Source: Candidatus Saccharimonadota bacterium
GTDB lineage: Bacteria; Patescibacteriota; Saccharimonadia; Saccharimonadales; Saccharimonadaceae
DNA: 5,765 nt
Assembly: GCA_027451185.1 (NCBI GenBank)
Contig: DAIDJW010000036.1
Span: 1-5,765, forward strand
Reading direction: 5' to 3'
Below are positions 1 to 4,637 of the stretch, one piece after another. Within the stretch, counting starts at the first letter, position 1, and every line of letters starts with the position of its first letter. The notes under the pieces are model-generated. The model ran no database searches. It was not told where the DNA came from and saw only the letters and a program-made list of their open reading frames with translations. The position numbers and the translations under genes were made by a program.

Positions 1-827
1 CTACGGCCGAAATGCTAACCAAAATCGCTCAGGCCACGACCGGCGGCGTCGTCTTAAACCGCGAAGATCGCCGGGTTGCAAAAATTAAAGCTTCGCTAAC
101 TAACCAAAAAGTCAGTTATTTTGGCCTCAGTGACGAATTACTAGCCACCTTCCCTACCGACGACGAATTACACGGCGGCCAGCGCAGCGCCAGTGAACGA
201 CCGGCCGCTAGCGTCACTCTAGAAAAAATCGAACCGCACCAAGCCACTTTTATACTAAACGATGAGCGGCTAACTACTGCACTAAAACTGGCGGGCTTGT
301 ATAACATCTTCAATGCCGCGGCCGCTTTAGCCTTAGTCGAAATGATTACTGGCGGTAATTTGACCCAACCTAAATTAATTGCCGCCCTAGCTAGCGTCAA
401 ACCAGCCTTTGGGCGCGGCGAAGTTATCACTATCGGCGGCCAGCCGTTGGAACTAGTACTTGTTAAAAATCCGTCTGGTTTTCGGCTGGGCCTGAAATCA
501 TTCTCGCCCACCGGTTATGCCACCATGATCGCCATCAACGATAACTACGCCGATGGCCGCGATATGTCATGGCTGTGGGACGTCGATTTCTCTAGCCTGT
601 CTACTGGAGTTGCCGAAGTTAGCGGCGTCCGGGCCTACGATATGGCGCTGCGACTTGATTACGACAACGTCAAGGTTGAGCAGATCCAGCCCGAGCTAGA
701 CTTGGCTCTGCGCGACTTTATCGACCGCCATGCTGGCCGTCCGAAACGAATTTATTGCACCTACACCGCCATGTTAAGCTTGCGCCGTGAGTTGGCCAAA
801 ATAACTGATGTCGAGGTAATATCATGA
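1..827 (+). CDS. murT: MurT, lipid II isoglutaminyl synthase ligase subunit (3' part; 5' end outside window)
   Basis: MurT is the Mur-ligase-like subunit of the complex that activates the alpha-carboxyl of D-Glu2 in lipid II with ATP and amidates it using ammonia made by GatD. The reading frame is open to the left edge, and the ATG at 12 is internal: about 150 N-terminal residues with the P-loop are missing. Numbering from that Met, LNRED (15-19) matches the Mur ligase LNxDD nucleotide-site motif. GLYNIFNA (95-102) is the end of the central domain, and AFGRGE (132-137) with KNPSGF (152-157) are typical of the DUF1727 C-terminal domain. NDNYADGRDMSWLWD (176-190) is the MurT signature; an Asp of MurT's C-terminal domain is known to complete the GatD catalytic triad, and I infer that it lies here. 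The Cys4 zinc ribbon usual between about residues 37 and 80 is absent. The stop codon overlaps the gatD start by ATGA. Confidence 0.92.
   Translation, partial: TAEMLTKIAQATTGGVVLNREDRRVAKIKASLTNQKVSYFGLSDELLATFPTDDELHGGQRSASERPAASVTLEKIEPHQATFILNDERLTTALKLAGLYNIFNAAAALALVEMITGGNLTQPKLIAALASVKPAFGRGEVITIGGQPLELVLVKNPSGFRLGLKSFSPTGYATMIAINDNYADGRDMSWLWDVDFSSLSTGVAEVSGVRAYDMALRLDYDNVKVEQIQPELDLALRDFIDRHAGRPKRIYCTYTAMLSLRRELAKITDVEVIS
813..817 (+). promoter_or_regulatory. Ribosome binding site of gatD inside murT
   Basis: GAGGT lies 6 nt before the gatD ATG at 824 and within the last codons of murT. Together with the ATGA overlap it fixes the gatD start and points to translational coupling of the two subunits. 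Confidence 0.7.
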
Positions 828-1543
828 GTCAACCAATTACCGTTTTGCAGCTATACCCACGCGACATGAATATTTACGGCGATCACGGCAACCTGCTAGT
901 TATCAAACGTCGCCTCGAGCGCTACGGCTACGATCCGCAGATCATCGAATACAACCCTGGCGACAATTTTCCAGAGACGGCCGATATCGTCATTGGCGGC
1001 GGCGGCCAAGACAGCGGCCAGTTAAAAATCCAAGATGACTTATTAAAAATCGGCCCTCAGCTAAAAACCATGGCCGAGTCTGGCATACCGATGCTCATGG
1101 TCTGCGGCCTGTATCAGTTATTTGGCAAGTTCTTTAAAACCAAAGGCGGCGAGGTTATTCATGGTATCGGCGTACTCGACGTCGAGACGTACGGCAAATC
1201 AGAGCGGCTAATTGGCAACATCTTAACCGAAAGTTCCGATTTTGGCCAAATCATTGGCTACGAAAATCACAGCGGTCAGACATATTTAGGCAACAACGCC
1301 AAACCCCTGGGAATGGTAGTCCTTGGCGCCGGCAATAACACCGACGACAACCACGAAGGCGCCCGCTACAAAAACGTTATCGGTACCTATTTGCACGGCT
1401 CAATCTTACCGAAAAACCCTAAACTAGCTGATTTTTTAATCGAACAAGCCGTCACCAAGCGTTACGGCGAATTCTCGCATGCGCCGCTCGACGATTCATT
1501 AGCCGAAAAAGCTCGCGCCAGCGCCATCAAGCGCCCCCGTTGA
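824..1543 (+). CDS. gatD: GatD, glutamine amidotransferase subunit of lipid II isoglutaminyl synthase
   Basis: This 239-aa class I (CobB/CobQ-like) glutaminase hydrolyses Gln and passes ammonia to MurT, giving D-isoglutamine in the peptidoglycan stem. It acts in the cytoplasm at the membrane-bound lipid II precursor. Visible motifs are the N-terminal LYPRDMNIYGDHGN (10-23), the GGGGQD loop (58-63), nucleophile Cys94 in MVCGLYQLFG, Arg128 in SERLIGN and His191 in GTYLHGSILPKNP. Cys94 and Arg128 fall at the same numbers reported for Staphylococcus aureus GatD, and His191 is two residues from the reported His189. The length is normal for the family and no key residue is missing. The nucleophile motif is CGLYQ rather than the more usual CGGYQ. 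Translation is probably coupled to murT. The gene ends directly before the promoter of the DUF2795 gene. Confidence 0.95.
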   Translation: MSQPITVLQLYPRDMNIYGDHGNLLVIKRRLERYGYDPQIIEYNPGDNFPETADIVIGGGGQDSGQLKIQDDLLKIGPQLKTMAESGIPMLMVCGLYQLFGKFFKTKGGEVIHGIGVLDVETYGKSERLIGNILTESSDFGQIIGYENHSGQTYLGNNAKPLGMVVLGAGNNTDDNHEGARYKNVIGTYLHGSILPKNPKLADFLIEQAVTKRYGEFSHAPLDDSLAEKARASAIKRPR

Positions 1544-1544
1544 T

Positions 1545-1574
1545 TTGACCTGTTAGCAATTGAAACGTTATAAT
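1545..1574 (+). promoter_or_regulatory. Sigma70-type promoter for the DUF2795 gene
   Basis: TTGACC (1545-1550) and a perfect TATAAT (1569-1574) are separated by 18 nt, five of six and six of six matches to consensus. The site begins two bases after the gatD stop and predicts transcription from about 1581, leaving a leader of about 110 nt before the ATG at 1690. The leader contains nested short inverted repeats (AACTTA 1617-1622 with TAAGTT 1662-1667; ACATGC 1622-1627 with GCATGT 1642-1647). These are too weak to call a known RNA element. Confidence 0.75.
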
Positions 1575-1675
1575 AAGGTTATCCAGTAAGGCCGCCCGTG
1601 ACCGACAGTCAGCGCGAACTTACATGCCTAGAATTTGGTTTGCATGTTTCCCCCAGCGCGTTAAGTTTAACAAGC

Positions 1676-1685
1676 AAAGGAGGTG
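1676..1685 (+). promoter_or_regulatory. Near-perfect Shine-Dalgarno of the DUF2795 gene
   Basis: AAAGGAGGTG is complementary to almost the entire 16S 3' tail and ends 4 nt before the ATG at 1690. It selects that start over the in-frame Met at codon 7 and predicts very strong translation. None of the other genes here has a comparable site. Confidence 0.85.
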
Positions 1686-1689
1686 AAAA

Positions 1690-1965
1690 ATGGTAGAAGT
1701 AAGCCCCATGCGGGTTCAGCAATATATCGCCGGGCTACAGTTTCCGGCTAGCACTGGTGAGGTCATTGCCTATGCCGGCCAAAGCGGAGCCGACGAAGAC
1801 GTTTTGGATGCACTTCGCTCACTACCCGATGAGAGTTTTCAGACCCCATCAGAAGTTGGCGACGCGATTGAGCAGCTCGGCAACGACAGCATCGCCGCAG
1901 CTGCCCCCGAAGACGATGAGTTAGACAACGATATGGACCTTGAAGAGGAGGACGGTGACATCTAA
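1690..1965 (+). CDS. Small DUF2795 domain protein with acidic tail
   Basis: This 91-aa protein has a DUF2795-like core at about residues 7-62. The pattern fits the family: a hydrophobic start MRVQQYIAGLQFP (7-19), a helix STGEVIAYAGQSGADEDVLDAL with ADEDVLDAL at 34-42, then SLPDESFQTPSEVGDAI (44-60). The family is small, probably helical and of unproven function; the match is from memory of its pattern. Residues 74-91 are almost entirely Asp and Glu, which suggests binding to a basic partner or simply solubility. No signal peptide or membrane segment is visible. It appears to be a monocistronic unit with its own strong promoter and ribosome binding site and a terminator about 80 nt downstream, so a high protein level is likely. 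The strong signals make the gene call secure even though the role is unknown. Confidence 0.85.
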   Translation: MVEVSPMRVQQYIAGLQFPASTGEVIAYAGQSGADEDVLDALRSLPDESFQTPSEVGDAIEQLGNDSIAAAAPEDDELDNDMDLEEEDGDI

Positions 1966-1990
1966 ACCACCAAGCCGTTCTCCACCCCAT

Positions 1991-2031
1991 AAAGGAAATT
2001 TAACATGACACCACTAACCAGCTGCCACTAA
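1991..2031 (+). other. Possible 8-codon ORF (MTPLTSCH) with Shine-Dalgarno, before terminator
   Basis: AAAGGA (1991-1996) is followed 8 nt later by ATG (2005-2007), seven further sense codons and TAA (2029-2031), ending 14 nt before the terminator stem. The spacing is that of a real initiation site, but the product would be only 8 residues, with one Cys and one His. It could be a leader-peptide-like element, or the start left over from a deleted gene. There is no evidence that it is translated. Confidence 0.3.
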
Positions 2032-2044
2032 GGCACCTGTTCGC

Positions 2045-2076
2045 AAAAACCTCCGCTATCAGAAGCGGAGGTTTTA
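2045..2076. terminator. Bidirectional intrinsic terminator
   Basis: AAAACCTCCGCT (2046-2057) pairs perfectly with AGCGGAGGTTTT (2064-2075) around a 6-nt loop, giving a 12-bp stem with a GC-rich core. T-runs lie on both strands (TTTT at 2072-2075 on plus, complement of the A-run 2045-2049 on minus). It would end the DUF2795 transcript from the left and the tRNA-Pro transcript from the right, whose mature 3' end is only 11 nt away. Confidence 0.88.
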
Positions 2077-2085
2077 AATTCAAAT

Positions 2086-2162
2086 TGGTCGGGGTGAAAG
2101 GACTCGAACCTTCGACCTCACGCTCCCAAAGCGCGCGCGCTAGCCAACTGCGCCACACCCCG
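2086..2162 (-). tRNA. tRNA-Pro (anticodon TGG)
   Basis: The reverse strand folds as a full 77-nt tRNA with encoded CCA. The acceptor is CGGGGTG with CACCCCG, discriminator A. The D-arm is GCGC with GCGC. The anticodon stem is CGCGC with GCGTG (one G-U) and its loop is TTTGGGA, giving anticodon TGG, which reads CCA and, by wobble, other proline codons. The T-arm is GAAGG with CCTTT (one G-U) and loop TTCGAGT. The C1 start and GGG in the anticodon loop are typical of bacterial tRNA-Pro. It shares its acceptor stem with the tRNA-Pro(CGG) on the opposite strand about 590 bp away. Confidence 0.96.
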
Positions 2163-2219
2163 ATGTGTCTACCGACGCGCAGCGCTAGCCTAATAACTAG
2201 ACGCCACACCCCGATGTGT
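2151..2219 (-). repeat. 18-bp direct repeat; degenerate copy of the 5' half of tRNA-Pro upstream of the gene
   Basis: CGCCACACCCCGATGTGT occurs exactly at 2151-2168 and again at 2202-2219, 51 bp apart. The first copy covers the tRNA 5' end (acceptor strand and start of the D-arm) plus 6 bases upstream. A second matching block, GCGCTAGCC, lies at 2137-2145 in the tRNA and at 2182-2190 in the copy. The spacer between blocks is 5 nt in the gene and 11 nt in the copy. The copy thus resembles the acceptor 5' strand and D-arm of the tRNA with an insertion, and has no anticodon or T-arm. It lies between the promoter and the mature tRNA, so it would be part of the 5' leader. Confidence 0.8.
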
Positions 2220-2221
2220 GG
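2204..2221. repeat. Short perfect hairpin near the tRNA-Pro transcript start
   Basis: CCACAC (2204-2209) and GTGTGG (2216-2221) form a perfect 6-bp inverted repeat with a 6-nt loop. On the minus-strand transcript it would sit within the first 25 nt or so. It comes from the duplicated tRNA end, and is perfect only in this outer copy. Confidence 0.5.
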
Positions 2222-2231
2222 TACTTGGGCA

Positions 2232-2260
2232 ATTATAGCCTACTCGACTATTTTTTTCTA
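2232..2260 (-). promoter_or_regulatory. Promoter of tRNA-Pro(TGG)
   Basis: On the minus strand a perfect TATAAT (2237-2232) lies 17 nt after TAGAAA (2260-2255), which matches the -35 consensus at four of six. Transcription would start near 2225, giving a 5' leader of about 60 nt that carries the partial tRNA copy. The -35 lies in the same short interval that would serve the plus-strand peroxiredoxin gene. Confidence 0.65.
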
Positions 2261-2271
2261 GAGGCGGGGCG

Positions 2272-2277
2272 TATAAT
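2272..2277 (+). promoter_or_regulatory. -10 element of the peroxiredoxin gene (leaderless mRNA likely)
   Basis: A perfect TATAAT ends 6 nt before the GTG start codon at 2284, so the expected transcription start coincides with that codon. No convincing -35 is visible at the usual distance (2249-2254 is TATTTT). The absence of a Shine-Dalgarno near 2284 agrees with a leaderless transcript. Confidence 0.55.
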
Positions 2278-2283
2278 TATGTC

Positions 2284-2742
2284 GTGAAGCAAACGCCATA
2301 TCAAGCACCAACTTTTAGCCTACCGAACGAATCTGGTCAAACAGTTTCGCTTGATGATTTTAAGGGCAAATGGGTTGTGCTGTATTTTTACCCCAAAGAC
2401 GAAACACCCGGCTGTACAACAGAAGCCTGCAGCATGCGCGATTCGCGCGACGAGTTAACTGATTTGGGCGCTGAAGTGATTGGTGTCAGCCGCGACGACG
2501 CCGCGTCACATGAAAAGTTTAAGACCAAATATAACTTGAACTTTACCTTGCTGACCGACAAAAGTGGTTCGGTGCTTCGCGAATATGGTGCATGGGGCAA
2601 GAAAATGTTCGGTAACGAAGGAATTCTGCGCAAAACATTCATTATCAACCCCGAGTCCCAAGTAGTCAAAGTTTACGGTCGGGTGACACCGCTTGGTCAT
2701 GGCAATCAAGTCGTCGCCGAGCTTAAACGACTACAAAAATAG
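2284..2742 (+). CDS. bcp: Bcp/PrxQ-type thioredoxin-dependent peroxiredoxin
   Basis: This 152-aa thiol peroxidase of the AhpC/TSA superfamily reduces H2O2 and organic hydroperoxides, normally recycled by thioredoxin, in the cytoplasm. The Prx active-site pattern PxxxTxxC is P37-T41-C44, with peroxidatic Cys44 in TPGCTTEAC. Cys49, five residues on, is the usual resolving Cys of the PrxQ/BCP subgroup. Arg116 in GILRKTFIINP is the conserved active-site Arg. FYPKDETPGCT (35-45) and GVSRDD (67-72) are typical family segments, and length is normal. The start is GTG: the overlapping ATG at 2279 is in another frame and stops after two codons, and no other in-frame start exists before the upstream stop. 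No Shine-Dalgarno is visible. A tRNA-Pro gene follows 7 nt after the stop, so co-transcription is likely. Confidence 0.95.
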   Translation: MKQTPYQAPTFSLPNESGQTVSLDDFKGKWVVLYFYPKDETPGCTTEACSMRDSRDELTDLGAEVIGVSRDDAASHEKFKTKYNLNFTLLTDKSGSVLREYGAWGKKMFGNEGILRKTFIINPESQVVKVYGRVTPLGHGNQVVAELKRLQK

Positions 2743-2749
2743 TTAATGT

Positions 2750-2826
2750 CGGGGTGTAGCGCAGCTCGGTAGCGCGCGCCGTTCGGGACGGCGAGGTCAT
2801 GGGTTCAAATCCCGTCACCCCGACCA
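2750..2826 (+). tRNA. tRNA-Pro (anticodon CGG)
   Basis: This is a complete 77-nt cloverleaf with encoded CCA. The acceptor is CGGGGTG with CACCCCG, discriminator A. The D-arm is GCGC with GCGC around AGCTCGGTA. The anticodon stem is CGCCG with CGGCG and its loop is TTCGGGA, giving anticodon CGG, which reads CCG. The T-arm is ATGGG with CCCGT and loop TTCAAAT. It starts 7 nt after the peroxiredoxin stop with no promoter of its own visible, so it is probably cut out of that mRNA. The next ORF begins 10 nt after the CCA. Confidence 0.97.
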
Positions 2827-2836
2827 AGAGTTTATT

Positions 2837-3373
2837 ATGGCAGCAACTGATAATCAAACAAACACTGGGGAAATTGAAACTGTAAAAAGCGGTGACGGCC
2901 TTGAGGCTGTCACTGTTTTTGAATATGGCGGCGAGCACGGATTGATGGCTTTAGTCCAATGCAGTGTCGCTCGAGCGCTTGATTTAGAGGGCTCGATGAC
3001 CGCCAAATCCTTGAATGAAGTCCTGAATAATTATCCAGATCCAGTCAAAAGACAAGAGCAAATTGAAAAAGTTAGCGCCGCCTTCGATGAAGCGTTGATC
3101 AAGTTTGTAACCGATTCCATGATTGCCAAGCGACACCGACAGGTGGTGATTCGAGCTAGTATTCACGAAGGTATCGACGGTTATCTGCCGTGGCAGGCTA
3201 AGCTTGAAGAGTGCGCCCGCGACCTTGGCGTATGCACGCTAAAAGGACTCCAAATTTATGTCGAACGCTTTGAGCCCGATATCGATGCGGCGACGCAAAT
3301 ACCAACCCAGCGCGATACCGAGCAATCGTCCGACGATCAAATAGAATTAGAGCCGCTCGAGCTCAGCGCATAA
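2837..3373 (+). CDS. Hypothetical protein, 178 aa, directly downstream of tRNA-Pro
   Basis: I do not recognise this family. The protein is soluble-looking, with no signal peptide or membrane segment. Residues 1-25 are polar. Residues 28-150 look folded and mixed alpha/beta, with a helix-rich middle around 70-100 (QEQIEKVSAAFDEALIKF at 73-90), a basic patch KRHRQ (98-102) and a hydrophobic stretch LKGLQIYVERF (135-145). The tail from 150 is polar and acidic. Cysteines are at 42, 126 and 133. The start at 2837 has a weak AGAG 6 nt upstream. A terminator-like hairpin covers codons 17-28, so the true start could instead be Met37 (2945), which also lacks a good Shine-Dalgarno. The 3' end overlaps the convergent acidic-protein gene by 37 bp. 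Codon use resembles the neighbours, which supports a real gene. Confidence 0.7.
   Translation: MAATDNQTNTGEIETVKSGDGLEAVTVFEYGGEHGLMALVQCSVARALDLEGSMTAKSLNEVLNNYPDPVKRQEQIEKVSAAFDEALIKFVTDSMIAKRHRQVVIRASIHEGIDGYLPWQAKLEECARDLGVCTLKGLQIYVERFEPDIDAATQIPTQRDTEQSSDDQIELEPLELSA
2885..2920. terminator. Terminator-like hairpin inside the 5' end of the 178-aa gene
   Basis: GTGACGGCC (2892-2900) pairs with GGCTGTCAC (2905-2913) through eight Watson-Crick pairs and one G-U, around the tetraloop TTGA. The stem can extend outward through G-U, C-G and G-U to four A-T pairs, 2885-2888 with 2917-2920. The right arm ends in TTTTT (2916-2920), and the minus strand also ends in a T-run (complement of the A-run at 2884-2888). 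It begins 59 nt after the tRNA-Pro(CGG) CCA, a natural place to stop a bcp-tRNA transcript, yet it lies within an open reading frame. Confidence 0.6.
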
Positions 3374-4635
3374 AACGCATGACGGCCTAAAAACTTTGCC
3401 ATAACCCGTTTTAGTTTTGTGGCAATTGGCCTAGCAATTGAATCATTGTCTAGCAGCCAGTGTTCTTCGTCTAAATCGTCGGTGTAAGTATGCCAAACGT
3501 AGCTAAATTCTTCGGTCGTAGACTTACTATTTACGGAGGTTTGACTATAGCCTTCGCTGACCACTTCGACCTCAACCTGTAGTTTATCTTCGGGTATTAC
3601 TGGCTCGTCGTCTATGTCTGGCTCGCCTGAAATATTGTCGACTTCAATCACCGGCAAGTCGGGTTCGATAATTTCAGTAATAATAGTTTCTACGTCGGGC
3701 ACAACTTCGACATCTGTATCGACGTCAACTTCGGCATTTGAATTATCGGCTATAATAAATGTCTCTACTGGGTCAGCAACAAATGCATCCTCTTCGACGT
3801 CTGCTTCTAACAACGACTCAACTTTCACTACATCAACGACCTCATTTGTATCGGCGACGACAATATCATCAACATCAATCACTGGAGCGACTTCAGCTAC
3901 CTCAGTCGTTATAGCCATTTCAATCACCTTATCCCCCGGTAACTTATCAACATTAACATCGGGCTCGGCCAATGTTAATGTTGGTTCTAGCTCGGGCACG
4001 GGCTCGGGTTCGATAGTATCATCAACTATTTCAATTGACACAATTTCATTCGCTACCTCAACCGGTCGGTCGACCGTCTCCAGCCCTATGACCGGCGCGT
4101 CGACAACGGTAACAACTGGCGCCTCAGGCTTGGGTCCAGGATTATCGTTGAAGACCGCTGGCTTCTCTATCGAAGGCTCCGGTGGCTCAACTTGAGTCAT
4201 CTTTTTTTCAACCGGCTGGCGTAAGCTCTGGGCGACTACAATTTCAACCTTATCATCTAAAAGTTCAGCTAAATAAGACCTCGGTTGTTCGACGTCAATC
4301 TTTGGCGCTTCGGCCGCTTTTTCAAGAACCGGCTTAGCCGATTCGCTACTAGTGCTGTCGCTTGCAAAAATATCAGGCTCAGTTAGTATTTCGTCAGACG
4401 GCGCAGGAGTATCTTCGCCCGACCTGGCACTTGGGCAAAATCTAACTAATGGGCAGCCGGCGCACAGAATCGCCGTGCCGCCAACGGCGCGCTGACACAA
4501 TACAACATTAGGCGTCGATTCAACTTCAATCGCCGGGATAATTTCAGCCGATATTGTTACTTCGTCGGGCGCTATAGTCTCTTGTACATCCAGCTGCTCG
4601 GCGTCGACCAAACGTTCCATTGTTAATTCGTTCAT
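3337..4635 (-). CDS. Hypothetical acidic protein with four-Cys cluster, third gene of the radical SAM-flavoprotein operon
   Basis: This 432-aa protein belongs to no family I recognise. I start it at the ATG 4635-4633, which follows the flavoprotein stop by 2 nt and has GGAG (4649-4646) 10 nt upstream. The frame opens further, to an ATG at 4710, but that would overlap the previous gene by 73 bp. Its only cysteines are 47, 58, 61 and 67, arranged C-x10-C-x2-C-x5-C and ending CAGCPLVRFCP: a likely Fe-S or zinc site. Residues 171-350 are low-complexity and probably disordered, with 54 acidic and only 4 basic residues, and a degenerate P-x-I-x-V-D/E motif recurring near 34, 181, 251 and 328. Ordered-looking segments are SYLAELLDDKVEIVVAQSLR (120-139) and an aromatic piece near 378-396, followed by a basic amphipathic helix (403-420). 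No signal peptide or membrane segment is seen. Position suggests a redox or tethering partner of the upstream proteins. Confidence 0.75.
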   Translation of the reverse strand: MNELTMERLVDAEQLDVQETIAPDEVTISAEIIPAIEVESTPNVVLCQRAVGGTAILCAGCPLVRFCPSARSGEDTPAPSDEILTEPDIFASDSTSSESAKPVLEKAAEAPKIDVEQPRSYLAELLDDKVEIVVAQSLRQPVEKKMTQVEPPEPSIEKPAVFNDNPGPKPEAPVVTVVDAPVIGLETVDRPVEVANEIVSIEIVDDTIEPEPVPELEPTLTLAEPDVNVDKLPGDKVIEMAITTEVAEVAPVIDVDDIVVADTNEVVDVVKVESLLEADVEEDAFVADPVETFIIADNSNAEVDVDTDVEVVPDVETIITEIIEPDLPVIEVDNISGEPDIDDEPVIPEDKLQVEVEVVSEGYSQTSVNSKSTTEEFSYVWHTYTDDLDEEHWLLDNDSIARPIATKLKRVMAKFLGRHAFYALSSSGSNSI

Positions 4636-4637
4636 AA

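Noticed and set aside
116..511. Minus-strand 131-aa open frame inside murT
   Set aside because: It is antisense to conserved MurT motifs and its translation shows no family pattern.
2000..2209. Minus-strand 69-aa open frame over tRNA-Pro(TGG)
   Set aside because: It is a translation of the tRNA gene, its leader and the terminator, a common false ORF.
2723..2938. Minus-strand 71-aa open frame over tRNA-Pro(CGG)
   Set aside because: It contains the typical GVTGFEPMTSPS-like antisense-tRNA translation and has no independent support.
3373..3414. Inverted repeat TAAAACG / CGTTTTA after the 178-aa gene as a terminator
   Set aside because: The arms are A/T-rich with a loop of about 30 nt, lie inside the minus-strand coding sequence, and lack a GC-rich stem next to a T-run.
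4060..4080. Palindrome CGGTCGACCG in the acidic-protein gene as an operator
   Set aside because: It is internal to a coding region with repetitive codon content, away from any promoter, and can be explained by chance.
3614..4195. Plus-strand 193-aa Ser/Thr-rich open frame resembling a surface protein
   Set aside because: It is the exact antisense of the acidic region, where Asp/Glu/Val codons read backwards give Ser/Thr. It has no Shine-Dalgarno and no recognisable domain.
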